DNA of 64,000 nucleotides from Echinometra lucunter (lineage: Eukaryota; Echinodermata; Echinoidea; Camarodonta; Echinometridae): positions 19,551,840 to 19,615,839 of the forward strand of contig CM057162.1 of the NCBI GenBank assembly GCA_029962745.1. Reading direction: 5' to 3'. Below the pieces are notes generated by a model that made no database searches, was not told the DNA's origin, and was given only the letters and a program-made list of their open reading frames with translations. This document shows positions 46,216 through 56,599 of the stretch, piece by piece (position 1 is the first letter of the stretch; each line of letters begins with the position of its first letter). The translations under genes were made by a program, and so were the position numbers.

Positions 46216-47760
46216 AAGGAGAAAAAATCTCATGCTACTGCATGGGAATGGTGATGTTGAAGATTTAAAAAAGATTTACATGCCAACTTGCTTAGACAGG
46301 GAAAGGGTGCACAAGGGGTCACATGAAAATGGAGAAAGGAAGGAAAGGGGAAAATAATGTAAGATGATAGGGTTTTCAGTCCATTTGGACACTTTTGAAA
46401 CTGTTTTTGTCCCGCAACTTCACAATATTGAATTCATTTTTAAGGTCTACAGAATTTACATGTTTGGGACTTCACTTAATTAATTTATTTTTCATTTTGC
46501 TACTGATCATGCTGATTTTAGTCAAAGAATGAATGAGCTAAAAAGAGTCATTCAGACTTGCCAAATTCTATTTGGTGTATCTTGCCTACTATATGTGATG
46601 AATTTTGATGTTAATCTCATGAAATCAACTCCCCAGAGATAGATTAAATGATATTTTTTGCAGCAATTCGCCACGAATTCGAACAAAATCTGACAAAAAT
46701 GGAAATATGTTGACATTGTTCTTTCCTGCAAGCAAATACGCAAAGAGAGTCATATTTGGCAGATATAGGCAATCGATATTTTGATATTTTATAGACTTAT
46801 AGTCTATTTTGATAACGAAATAACAGTCCTTCCACGAAAAGGAATGGTTATTATTTAGATAAGGATGGTTTTGAAAAGCAAACAGATTCGGCGAGTGAGG
46901 TGACTAAACGTACATGTTTAGATATATTATAGGCCTATAGCACATGGGAAATGACATTTCTACCGCCATGGAATTGTATCTTTCCTCGCTCGCTTAGCTT
47001 ACTCGTAACATCTGAAACAGGGTGGTTTCGGACAGCAAATTTTTTAGACCGATGAGATACCCCAGGCCCAAAAGAGACACATTTTGCAGCGATGTGACCA
47101 TATTATCTTTTGATATATGGCTTATAATAGCCATGATTGTAACAGGAAATGGTAAATGTGTGTGTGTGTGGGGGGGGGGGGGGGTAGATTAGACTTAGAA
47201 TCCAATATAACTATCAGCACCACCAAAAAAACAAATCTAGGTCTTACATCTCCCTATTCAATCTTGTTTTAGGCGACGCCACTGACAATAAGATACAAAT
47301 TGCAATATTCAAACACGTCGCTGCCCTATCGCCATGACATCCGAATACTTCCTAGGCCCATTTTACTTTCTACATTGAAATGAACAAAGTGTATTTCTCT
47401 TCGCTTGCAAAAATTATAAGCAAAATAGCTTTAATGCAGATAGGTCCATGAATATTCAGTGTTATCATGCCAGTTTTCGTTCATGTCACTGCCCTATATC
47501 GCTATGGCTCCCATATACTAAGGTTAACTTACTTTCTCTAGTGAAATGCGCAACAACAAAGTACCCCTCCCCCTTGCTCCACTTCCTAAAAACGTTTGTT
47601 AATATGAATGATTCATAGCAACAAATTAAACGGATTCCACCTATTGGTGACTACTGAAGTAACATCTCGCCATTTAAAGATACTCGCAAGCTCGCATTCT
47701 TTGGAATCCTTCTCAGTGGTAATTTGGGAGCTTCACTTTTTACCCACCCCTGTCAAATAA
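46216..47760. other. Unique DNA with a poly-G tract
   Basis: GTGTGTGTGTGGGG followed by more G at about 47160-47184. CTCGCTCGCTTAGCTTACTC near 46984. No gene seen. Confidence 0.35.
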
Positions 47761-47920
47761 TTCTGACTACGACTGAACCCATACACTGGGGGGGGGGGGG
47801 GTCGTGTCTCCTGACCTCCTACTCGGTTGCTTCGCTCTCAAAGAAAGGCCAACTTCTTCCAATGTCGACCACCCCCCCCCCCCCCCCCTCCCGCAAAAAA
47901 TCCTAGTTACGGGCCTGAGA
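47761..47920. mobile_element. Poly-G/poly-C hAT-like fragment
   Basis: ACACTGGGGGG (about 47783), a G run, TCGGTTGCTTCGCTCTC, then a C run and CTAGTTACGGGCCTGAG at the right. The right end GTTACGGGCCTG resembles the GGCCCGTAACT-type ends of the 45.4-kb repeat. The boundaries are tentative. Confidence 0.45.
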
Positions 47921-47989
47921 TTAGAAGCATTTGCTGGGCAGTTGTTATGAACTGAAGAGACTACCCTGGGTAAAGAAAACAGACTAAGA

Positions 47990-48360
47990 AGGAGAAGTAG
48001 TAGTAGTAGTAGTAGAAGTAACATGTCAGACCTGTAGTATCACTCTTTGTGTAAAAATTTATGTAGCAATGATATTTATATTACTATTTTTATGTAATTG
48101 TTATGACTTGAAAAAATTCAATGTTCTTTTTCTGCAATGATAGCACTCTGCTCCGTTTTTTGTAAGAGCGCTTAACAAGAAGCAACTATTTTTGTGATAG
48201 TTATTGTCGTTATCATTATTTTTAATCTTATCATTCTCATTATTATCATTATTATTATCTTTGTTATCATTATCAACATCATCGTTAACATATCAACAGC
48301 ATATTATCATTATCATCGTCGTCGTCGACATTATCATCAACATCATCATTATATATCATT
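47990..48360. repeat. (AGT)n and (ATT/ATC)n simple repeats
   Basis: AGTAGTAGT at 47996-48015 and a mixed TTATCATTATTATC tract at about 48205-48355. Confidence 0.85.
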
Positions 48361-48395
48361 CACGTAATTTAATTTATTCCTCTTTTTTCTTACAG

Positions 48396-48512
48396 GAGCG
48401 AATAAATATACACATCGGATATCTACAGTCAGAAGATATCGCATTCTCCTTAGCTGATGTACATAGTAAAACCTGTTCCCTTCAGCGAAGGATGTGTCTG
48501 GGGTCCTGCTAG
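48396..48512 (+). other. Candidate exon after strong acceptor
   Basis: TTTATTCCTCTTTTTTCTTA followed by CAG gives an excellent 3' splice site ending at 48395. The frame that starts GAG CGA ATA stays open for 38 codons (ERINIHIGYLQSEDIAFSLA) to a TAG at 48510. The last ~25 bases already belong to a diverged copy of the tandem repeat to the right. No family recognised; it may be a chance pyrimidine tract. Confidence 0.2.
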
Positions 48513-49395
48513 CGTACGCATGGCAAGTCAGGGTGGCCATAGGAACTAACTCCTCGCCTAGCCCTACGGGGCGAAAAGAGGGCACCCGCAGGGCCTTGGG
48601 GGCAGTTCCCAAGTGCGCTCAAGGGTGATAAACTTATTTTTAAAGATACTTTTTTATTTTGTTCATATTTCATATATTTATTTTGTTTGCTTCCACAAAT
48701 GTTGGTGATAACTGTTCGTAAAGTTATGTGCAGATAATGCAACGAATGACCTCATGCTCATTGTCTGCCCATGATCTCGTTCACCTCCGTCAACATTACA
48801 AATTCATATCATAACCTATGTCGTGTTGAATAGACTATCATTACAATAATCTTTTCTTTACATACGGCTTTGATGACATTTTTGTAACAATATTGGAATG
48901 ATCGCGATATTTGCGAATAACAACTCCGGTTGATAATGGCTTTATTTCACTCATTTTTAAGGAGTGCAAACCCAATTACATCAGATAAGTTATTCCAATA
49001 TTCTGTATTTCTTAATCATTCTTTCAGGAGAGGGAAGCATTCTTGCGTCTCGGATGACTCAATCGCCTTTGCTGATGCACAACGTAGCGTGACCGATTCC
49101 TGTCAGGGATTGGACCAAGGCTGTACTTCACTCGTAAATCTCTATGTTCTGGCCAAACTTGGATCCGCTAACCTAATGTCGATAGCAGCAGCAGTAGCGG
49201 TAGTAGTAGTAGTAGTAGGAGCAGTGCAGTTTACAGTAGGAGTAGTAGTAGCAGTAGTAGTAGCAGCAGCAGCACTGTTGACAGTCTGATTTACCACCTT
49301 CCATGCTAGGTATCATTCTACAAAAAAAAAAAAAAAAAAGCATAGCCACATTTAATGTTTGGCGGTTCATTGCCGCATTAGTCGTCATCGTCGTA
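48490..49395. repeat. Left copy of an 0.8-kb direct duplication
   Basis: From AGGAACTAACTCCTCGCCTA (48540) to the GTCGTAG region at 49395 this matches 52380-53180 in order: the GCAGGGCCTTGGGGGCAGTT block, a TATTTATTTTGTTTGCTTCC block, GACCTCAT...TGTCTGCCCATGATCTC, a CGATATTTGCGAATAACA block, AGT/AGC repeats and a TGGCGGT block. 48490-48538 is itself a diverged copy of the array unit's conserved core. Confidence 0.85.
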
Positions 49396-49399
49396 GTAA

Positions 49400-49560
49400 T
49401 AACGTAGGTACAGGGGAGTTTAAAACAACCATTCTGATTGGTCCAGGCTCACCTTTTGAACGAGATGTGCATGAAAGAATGGTCTTGATTGGTTTTTACA
49501 ATTTTGCGATTGATTGCGAATACGGGGTCCTGGTGTTTGAGGTCACTTTTCGCAGCAATT
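49400..49560. mobile_element. Diverged relative of the TGGGGTGTTGCAAG MITE
   Basis: AACCATTCTGATTGGTCC and TTGCGATTGATTGCGAATAC resemble the interior and arm of the 37422-37597 element. The ends are lost. Confidence 0.4.
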
Positions 49561-49685
49561 CCATGAATTCGCTCTCCTCGAACTGTTGGGTTAAATGGAT
49601 GTGTTGATTACTCATCTTACATTGTTTTGACACACAGGGAGTTGTATTGACGAATCACTGACCCTCCTGAACAAGACTAACACTT

Positions 49686-49746
49686 CTGGCCGGGACTTGG
49701 TGTTTGGGGTCCCGCTACCGTACTTGTGGCAAGCCGGTAAGGCCAG
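49686..49746 (+). other. Conserved three-way-junction inverted-repeat core of the array unit
   Basis: CTGGCC at the start pairs with GGCCAG at the end. Inside are two hairpins: GGGAC...GTCCC, and TACCG..CTTG-TGG-CAAG.CGGTA. The same 61-base core recurs at 49983, 50281, 50841, 51139, 51699, 51997 and 52298. Copies at 50281 and 51139 lack one A in the CAAG arm. The last copy changes the apical loop (TGG to TGA) while keeping the stem. It could be a structured RNA or a hairpin-prone DNA element; transcription is unknown. Confidence 0.55.
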
Positions 49747-50346
49747 TGTGCGCCACTTGTAGCTAAGTATAGTCTAGTTCTAGATGTATTTGACAAATTT
49801 GACTGTTCAACTCGTTGTGCGTCTAGCCGGTGTGCTGCATGAGGTCTGCCGATTCAGTCACCTGACGATTCGGGGAGGGTTGTTGGGGGACTGAATCAGT
49901 TGATTTCTCACCGCACGCTGGGTTGACGTACAGGGTGTTGTACGGACGAGGTCATTGACCCTCCTGAACTAGACTAACACTTCTGGCCGGGACTTGGTGT
50001 TTGGGGTCCCGCTACCGTACTTGTGGCAAGCCGGTAAGGCCAGTGTGCGCCATACGTAGTTAAACATAGTCTAGTTCTTGATGCATATGACAAATGTGGC
50101 TGTTCAACTCGTTGTGCGTCTAGCTGGTGTGCGGTACGAAGTCTGCCGATTCAGTCACCCTGACGATTCGGGGAGGGTTGTTGGGGGACTGAATCCGTTG
50201 ATTTCTCACCGCACGCTGGGTTGACGTACAGGGTGTTGTACGGACGAGGTCATTGACCCTCCTGAACTAGACTACCACTTCTGGCCGGGACTTGGTGTTT
50301 GGGGTCCCGCTACCGTACTTGTGGCAGCCGGTAAGGCCAGTGTGCG

Positions 50347-50612
50347 CCATTTTTTAAAATTTTTTTTATTTTTATTTTTTTTATTTTTTTATTTTTTTAT
50401 TTTTTATTTTATTTTTTTTTCTCATAGTTGTTCTATGTTTAAGTAAAATATCATATGCAGGGGCCCCTGATTACAAGCTGTGCTTCTTTGGGGTCCCAAA
50501 CCTGTCATTTTCATCAGTTCTTTGTAATGTAACCATTTTATTTTGTTTGTACTTTTGTACTTTTTTTGTACTTTGTACTTTTTTTGACTGGTTTGAATAA
50601 ATTCAATTCAAC
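50347..50612 (+). mobile_element. LINE 3' end inserted in an array unit (first copy)
   Basis: The sequence between GTGTGCGCCA and CGTAGTTAAACATAG is a T/A-rich tract, a GGGGCCCCTGATTACAAGCT block, and a 3' end TTTGAATAAATTCAATTCAA typical of CR1/L2-type tails. Neighbouring units have GCGCCATACGTAGTT at the same place, which defines the insertion. Confidence 0.8.
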
Positions 50613-51206
50613 GTAGTTAAACATAGTCTAGTTCTAGATGCATTTGACAAATTTGGCTGTTCAACTCGTTGTGCGTCTAGCCGGCGTGCGGTACGAAGTC
50701 TGCCGATTCACTCTTCCCAGCAGTTCATCCTCCTCGAACGGTTGGGTTAGTGGATCTGTTGATTTCTCACCGTATGTTGGTTTGACGCACAGGGGGTTGT
50801 ATGGACAAAGTCATGATCATCCTGAACCAGACTAACACTTCTGGCCGGGACTTGGTGTTTGGGGTCCCGCTACCGTACTTGTGGCAAGCCGGTAAGGCCA
50901 GTGTGCGCCATACGTAGTTAAACATAGTCTAGTTCTTGATGCATATGACAAATTTGGCTGTTCAACTCGTTGTGCGTCTAGCTGGTGTGCGGTACGAAGT
51001 CTGCCGATTCAGTCACCCTGACGATTCGGGGAGGGTTGTTGGGGGACTGAATCAGTTGATTTCTCACCGCACGCTGGGTTGACGTACAGGGTGTTGTACG
51101 GACGAGGTCATTGACCCTCCTGAACTAGACTACCACTTCTGGCCGGGACTTGGTGTTTGGGGTCCCGCTACCGTACTTGTGGCAGCCGGTAAGGCCAGTG
51201 TGCGCC

Positions 51207-51471
51207 ATTTTTAAAAATTTTTTTTATTTTTATTTTTTTTATTTTTTTATTTTTTTATTTTTTATTTTATTTTTTTTTCTCATAGTTGTTCTATGTTTAA
51301 GTAAAATATCATATGCAGGGGCCCCTGATTACAAGCTGTGCTTCTTTGGGGTCCCAAACCTGTCATTTTCATCAGTTCTTTGTAATGTAACCATTTTATT
51401 TTGTTTGTACTTTTGTACTTTTTTTGTACTTTGTACTTTTTTTGACTGGTTTGAATAAATTCAATTCAACG
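51207..51471 (+). mobile_element. LINE 3' end inserted in an array unit (second copy)
   Basis: Practically identical to 50347-50612, at the same unit position. It arose by duplication of the 858-bp block rather than by a second insertion. Confidence 0.85.
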
Positions 51472-52375
51472 TAGTTAAACATAGTCTAGTTCTAGATGCA
51501 TTTGACAAATTTGGCTGTTCAACTCGTTGTGCGTCTAGCCGGCGTGCGGTACGAAGTCTGCCGATTCACTCTTCCCAGCAGTTCATCCTCCTCGAACGGT
51601 TGGGTTAGTGGATCTGTTGATTTCTCACCGTATGTTGGTTTGACGCACAGGGGGTTGTATGGACAAAGTCATGATCATCCTGAACCAGACTAACACTTCT
51701 GGCCGGGACTTGGTGTTTGGGGTCCCGCTACCGTACTTGTGGCAAGCCGGTAAGGCCAGTGTGCGCCATACGTAGTTAAACATAGTCTAGTTCTAGATGC
51801 TTTTGACAAATTTGGCTGTTCAACTCGTTGTGCGTCTAGCCGGTGTGCAGTACGAAGTCTGCCGATTCAGTCACCCTGACGATTCGGGGAGGGTTGTTGG
51901 GGGACTGAATCCGTTGATTTCTCACCGCACGCTGGGTTGACGTACAGGTTGTTGTGCGGACGAAGTCATTGACCCTCCTGAACTAGACTACCACTTCTGG
52001 CCGGGACTTGGTGTTTGGGGTCCCGCTACCGTACTTGTGGCAAGCCGGTAAGGCCAGTGTGCGCCATACGTAGTTAAACATAGTCTAGTTCTAGATGCAT
52101 TTGACAAATTTGGCTGTTCAACTCGTTGTCCGTCTAGCCGGCGTGCGGTATGAAGTCTGCCGATTCACTCTTCCCAGCAGTTCATCCTCCCCGAACGGTT
52201 GGGTTAGTGGATCTGTTGATTTCTCACCGTATGTTGGTTTGACGCACAGGGGGTTGTATGGACAAAGTCATGACCATCCTGAACTAGACTAACACTTCTG
52301 GCCGGGACTTGGTGTTTGGGGTCCCGCTACCGTACTTGTGACAAGCCGGTAATGCCAGTGTCTGTCACTTTGTGG

Positions 52376-53275
52376 GAAAATAGGAACTAACTCCTCGCCT
52401 AGCCCTACGGGGTGAAAAGAGGGCATCCGCAGGGCCTTGGGGGCAGTTCCCAAGTGCGCTCAAGGGTGTATACATATTTTTGAAGATACTTATTTATTTT
52501 GTTCATTCTTTATATATTTATTTTGTTTGCTTCCACAAAGGTTGGTGATAACTGTAAAGGATTATTCGCAGATGCAACCACTGACCTCATTGTCTGCCCA
52601 TGATCTCCTTCACCTCCATCAAATTTACAAATTCATATTATGTTTTGTTCATAACTTATGTCGTGTGGAGTATAATGTCGTTACCATAATCTTTCTTTAA
52701 ATACATCTTTGATGATATTTTTGTAACAACAATGAGATGATTGCGATATTTGCGAATAACATCTCGGCTTGATTACGGCTTTATTTCACTCATTTTTAAG
52801 GGGTGCCAACCCAATTATACCAGGTAAATTATTCCAGTATTCTCTATTTAAAGAAAAAATCAGAACGGGGAAGCATTCTTACGGCTCGGATCAAAGGGAC
52901 TCGGGCGCTTCTGCTGATGCACATGTCTTGTGACCGATTCCCGATTTCTAATTACAGCAGCAGTACTTAGCAGTAGTTACAATTGAAGCCTGGAGTAGCA
53001 GTAGTAGGCCTACTGAGTAGCAGGAGTATTAGTAGCAGCAGCAGCAGTGTTGGCGGTCTAACTTCCAGTTCCGAGTCTGACAATACCACATTTCATGCTA
53101 GGCCTCATTCTACAAAAAAACACTAGTCATTATTTATGTGTGGCGGTGCACTACCACAATTGTACTCGTTGTAGTCGTAGTAATAGTAGTGGCACTACAA
53201 AATGGTGGTGATCATGGTGATGGTAGTGAGTGGGGTCCGCTGGCGTAATAACGATAAGCCGGTACTGCTATAGTA
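52376..53275. repeat. Right copy of the 0.8-kb direct duplication
   Basis: Parallels 48540-49395. It ends near GGGGTCCGCTGGCGTAATAA (53226), itself similar to the array core GGGGTCCCGCTACCGTACTT, so diverged array units lie outside both duplicates. Confidence 0.8.
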
Positions 53276-53559
53276 ACACTAAAATTTAATATTCATTCTT
53301 TTTTACTTTGTTATTCCCAGTTTTTCCCCATGTCATGATGTAACAAAACGTTTCATCAGACACACTGTAAATGACTACGGATATGATCGGGGTTACGATG
53401 ATTATTATTACTATGAAGAAGGTGGTAATGATTCAAATTTTCCCCTTTCCATTGGGAAACTTTGGCATGATAATTAGTGGAGTGATAGTGATAAATGTGT
53501 TGATGATTATCATTTAAGATCCATAATCACTAGATGATGGTTATAAATAAGAGGTGCCG
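53276..53559. other. AT-rich spacer
   Basis: Scattered GATGAT words and no gene. Confidence 0.4.
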
Positions 53560-54320
53560 CTGTTGCTGCTGCTGATGGTGATGACGGTGAGCATGACAGT
53601 AGGGGTGGTGATGATGATTACGGTGATCATGACGATAAGGGTGGTGGTGATTACGACGATCGTGACCATGGCAGTAAGGGGTGATGATTACGGTGATCAT
53701 GACGATAAGTGTGGATGGTGATTACGGTAATCATGACAATAGGCGTGATGATGTTTATGGTGATCATGATCTTTGGGGTGATATGATTAGAGCGATCATG
53801 ACAATATGAGGAATGATGAGTTGACGGTGATTATGACAATTGTAAAAGTTACGGTGATCATGCCAATTATAGGGGTGATAAATACACTGATGATGATGAT
53901 GACGACCATGATAATTGTATTAAGTGCAATTGTTATTGAGCCTCATGGCAGCAGAGGTGAAATGATTACGGTGATCATGACAGTAAGGGATGATGATTAC
54001 GGTGATTCTGACAAGAGGGGTGATGATGATTACGGTGGTCATGCCAGTATACTTATCATGATGGTGACGATGAGGCTGATGATCGGGTGCTAATGAGTTT
54101 ATGGTAATTATGACAATAAAAAGGGGTGATGGTGGTTACGGTGAGCAAAACAGTAGGGATGATGATGATGATGATGATGATTACGGTGATCATGGCAGTA
54201 AGGGGTGATGATTACGGTGATTCTGACAAGAGGGGTGATGATGATTACCGTGGTCATGCCAGTATATGATGATGGCGACGATGAGGCTGATAAAGATATT
54301 ATGGGTATTAATTATTACGG
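53560..54320 (+). repeat. GATGATTACGGTGATCATGAC minisatellite
   Basis: Irregular tandem units of about 35-45 bases with the core GATTACGGTGATCATGAC, then AGTAAGGGGTGAT or variants. A longer block (GATTCTGACAAGAGGGGTGA to ATGAGGCTGAT) occurs twice, near 54002 and 54220, showing higher-order duplication. Confidence 0.85.
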
Positions 54321-54385
54321 TGTGTGCTGATGATACTAGGACACTGAGATCCGCGTGACCCTAGGATACCGGGGTCCGTTTGACA
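54321..54385 (+). repeat. Start of the CCTAGGACAC satellite
   Basis: Units such as ACTAGGACACTGAGATCCGC and CCTAGGATACCGGGGTCCG, continued after the inserted element at 56133. Confidence 0.8.
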
Positions 54386-56132
54386 CGGCTTATGTCGAAA
54401 GGGTGCGTGCGCGGAGCAGGATGGGAGCGGGGAGGGAACGGGGATGGCCGCACCATTTCGAGAGAAGCCCCCCCCCCCCCCCCCCGGTTGTCTCGAAAGG
54501 GTGGGTTGCGTGTGGGGAGTAAAATTTAGCACCCATTCGTGGAAACCGGGGGGGGGGGGGCTTCTCTCGAAAGGGTGTGTTGAGTAGTCTGATATACCAG
54601 CCGTTTTTTGTTAATGTAAGTAAAAAAAAAAAAAGTAGGAGAGGAGACAGGCGGTTGGCTATCACCTGATGGGGTTGTCCAAGGCAGGCGCGGATCCGGG
54701 GGGGGGGGGGGCGAGCAGACCTTGGCACTCGACCCGAAATTTGTGTTTTTCCAGCCATTTTTTACCATTTTGGGTACCTCGGCCCCCCTGAAAAAAAAGG
54801 GGCCCCAACAAAAGAAGAACGCCAAATGGGAAATGTAATGTACAACTTTTTTTTTTTTTTTTTTTTTTTTTTGCTTGCCGCGAAATTTTTGGACCTGTAA
54901 TAAGATAACAGGATACGCCTACTCCCCTAATACAGGTTTTACGACACACACAAAAAATCTTTTTATGCACCCCCCCCCCCCCCCCCAGTGGGGTTCACTG
55001 CCGGAATATAATGTGCAACCTTTTTTTTTTATTTTAGTCGCTAGATTACAAAAAAATCTTCCCCCCCCCCCCCCCATCAAATCCTGGATCCGCGGCTGGT
55101 CCAAGGATCCCCTAGAATATACATTTTGGAAAGAATTCCCCCTTTTCTGTCTGCTGGAATATTATGGCGGGATGCATAATTTTTTTTTTAAACGGGAGAA
55201 AAGCAATCTTCTACACCCAACACACACACACACACACACACACTCACACGCGCGCACACACACACACAAAAGAAACTTCTTGTCTAATTTGGTTGTGATT
55301 GCTTGATTGCTTGAACTGCACATGTTGTTGTCCTTCCCTCCATGTTGAATTCAAATAAAATGGAAATATGACTTTCTATTCTGCCTCATCTGTCCTTTGG
55401 AAATGCGCATTCCATTACGATATCAGCCTCATATATTGCACATCTTTAATTTGCGACAGTAAGAAACTGAAGGAAGATATTTGCAAGTGTATGCGTATGT
55501 GTGTGTGTGTGTGTGTGCTGGTGCATAAGATTGCTTCTGCGTTCTTGAGTGTAAGAATACTCATGAACAAAATGCATATTCCTTTGTTTTTAGGGGGGAG
55601 TGGGGCATACAAAAGGGGAATTCTTTCCCTCATATATATTTTGGGGATCGTTGGACACCCCCCCCCCCCATCAGTTGATAGCCAACCGCCTGTCTCCTTT
55701 CCTACTTTTTTGGGGGGCCCTTTTCTTTTTCAGGGGGGGGGGGGGGCCGAGGTACCCAAAATGGTCAAAAATGGGCTGAAAAACACAAATTTTGGGTCGG
55801 GGGCCAAGGCCCGCTCGCCCCCCCCCCCCCGGATCCGCGCCTGCCTTGGACACCCCCATCAGGTGATAGCCAACCGCCTGTCTCCTTTCCTACTTTTTTT
55901 TTTTACTTACATTAACAAGAAACGGCTGGTATATCAGACTACTCAACACACCCCTTCGAGACAAGCCCCCCCCCCCCCCCGGTTTCCACGAATGGGTGCG
56001 TTAATTTCACTCCCTACATGCAACCCACCCTTTCGAGACAACCGGGGGGGCTTCTCTCGAAAGGGTGCGGCCATCCCCGTTCCCTCCCCGCTCCCATGCC
56101 GCTCCGCGCACGCACCCTTTCGACATAAGCCG
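54386..56132. mobile_element. 1.75-kb long-TIR element inserted in the satellite
   Basis: CGGCTTATGTCGAAAGGGTG at the left and its mirror ending GACATAAGCCG at the right bound inverted arms of about 430 bp (54386-54820 against 55720-56132). The arms contain G/C runs, TCTCGAAAGGGTG words, CTGATATACCAGCCG and GGCGGTTGGCTATCACCTGA. TTTGACA lies on both sides (54379-54385 and 56133-56139), a 7-bp duplication in satellite DNA. The central part (54820-55720) has poly-C/poly-T tracts and CA repeats. No transposase; frames reading proline or glycine runs are artefacts of the tracts. Confidence 0.8.
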
Positions 56133-56253
56133 TTTGACACTAGGACACTGGGGTCCGCATGACCCTACGACACCCGGGTTCCGAGTGAGCCTAGGACACT
56201 AGGGTTCCGCGTCAGCCTAGGACACCGGGGGTCCGCATGACCCTAGGACACCT

Positions 56254-56280
56254 AAACCCTAACCCTAACCCTAACCCTAG
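56254..56280 (-). repeat. Interstitial telomeric-type repeat (CCCTAA)n
   Basis: CCCTAA occurs three times in a row from 56257 and then CCCTAG, which merges into the satellite unit CCCTAGGACAC. On the minus strand this is TTAGGG, the telomere repeat of most animals including echinoderms. Confidence 0.9.
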
Positions 56281-56322
56281 GACACTGAGATCCGCGTGAC
56301 CCTAGGACACCCGGGTCCGCAT

Positions 56323-56348
56323 CAGAGTGGATTTATAAATCCACTCTG
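56323..56348. mobile_element. 26-bp perfect palindrome with 8-bp flanking duplication
   Basis: CAGAGTGGATTTA followed directly by its reverse complement, flanked by GTCCGCAT on both sides (56315-56322 and 56349-56356). The CAGAG terminus and 8-bp duplication are as in hAT elements, so this may be a minimal element consisting of two terminal repeats only. The flanking word is also part of every satellite unit. Confidence 0.6.
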
Positions 56349-56469
56349 GTCCGCATGACCCTTGGACACCGGTCCGCGCAACCCTAAGACACTGGGGTCC
56401 GCGTGACCTTAGGACACCGGGTCCGCGAATATGCAGGGGTCCGCATAACTCTTGGATCATCAAAGTCCG

Positions 56470-56520
56470 CGAGACCATCACCATCATCGTGATATCATCA
56501 CCATCATCGTCATTGTTATT
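56470..56520. repeat. (ATC)n simple repeat
   Basis: CCATCACCATCATCGTGATA-type sequence. Confidence 0.8.
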
Positions 56521-56599
56521 ATAGTACAGTCAAAATACGAAAAAACCCAGAACTAATTGCAACAGAAACAATTCCACTTGCATATAATCTGGAATAGCC

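Larger units (their letters stand above)
49560..52375 (+). repeat. ~298-bp tandem array, two unit types
   Basis: Eight units are marked by CTTCTGGCCGGGACTTGGTG at about 49684, 49981, 50279, 50839, 51137, 51697, 51995 and 52296. Type A units contain CTGACGATTCGGGGAGGGTT; type B units contain TTCACTCTTCCCAGCAGTTC. Two units are enlarged by a ~263-bp LINE tail. An 858-bp block (A with LINE plus B) is present twice in near-perfect form, showing recent higher-order amplification. Short frames (for example 65 codons at 50638, 51496 and 52095) follow the repeat and are not taken as genes. Confidence 0.92.
56133..56480 (+). repeat. CCTAGGACAC satellite, main block
   Basis: About eight to ten ~28-30-base units of the form CCTAGGACACYGGGGTCCGC plus RTGAC. 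They carry a telomeric-type patch and a 26-base palindromic insertion, described separately. Confidence 0.88.

Noticed and set aside
48930..49289. 119-codon frame ending in alanine/valine repeats
   Set aside because: The repetitive end is an AGT/AGC microsatellite and the rest lies in a duplicated non-coding segment whose second copy does not keep the frame.
50638..52292. Identical 65-codon frames at 50638, 51496 and 52095
   Set aside because: They are copies of the same tandem unit. Identity follows from recent repeat duplication, type A units do not keep the frame, and no domain is seen.
54390..56162. Proline- and glycine-run frames of 70-264 codons
   Set aside because: They are produced by poly-C and poly-G tracts in the long-TIR element and lie in both arms on both strands.
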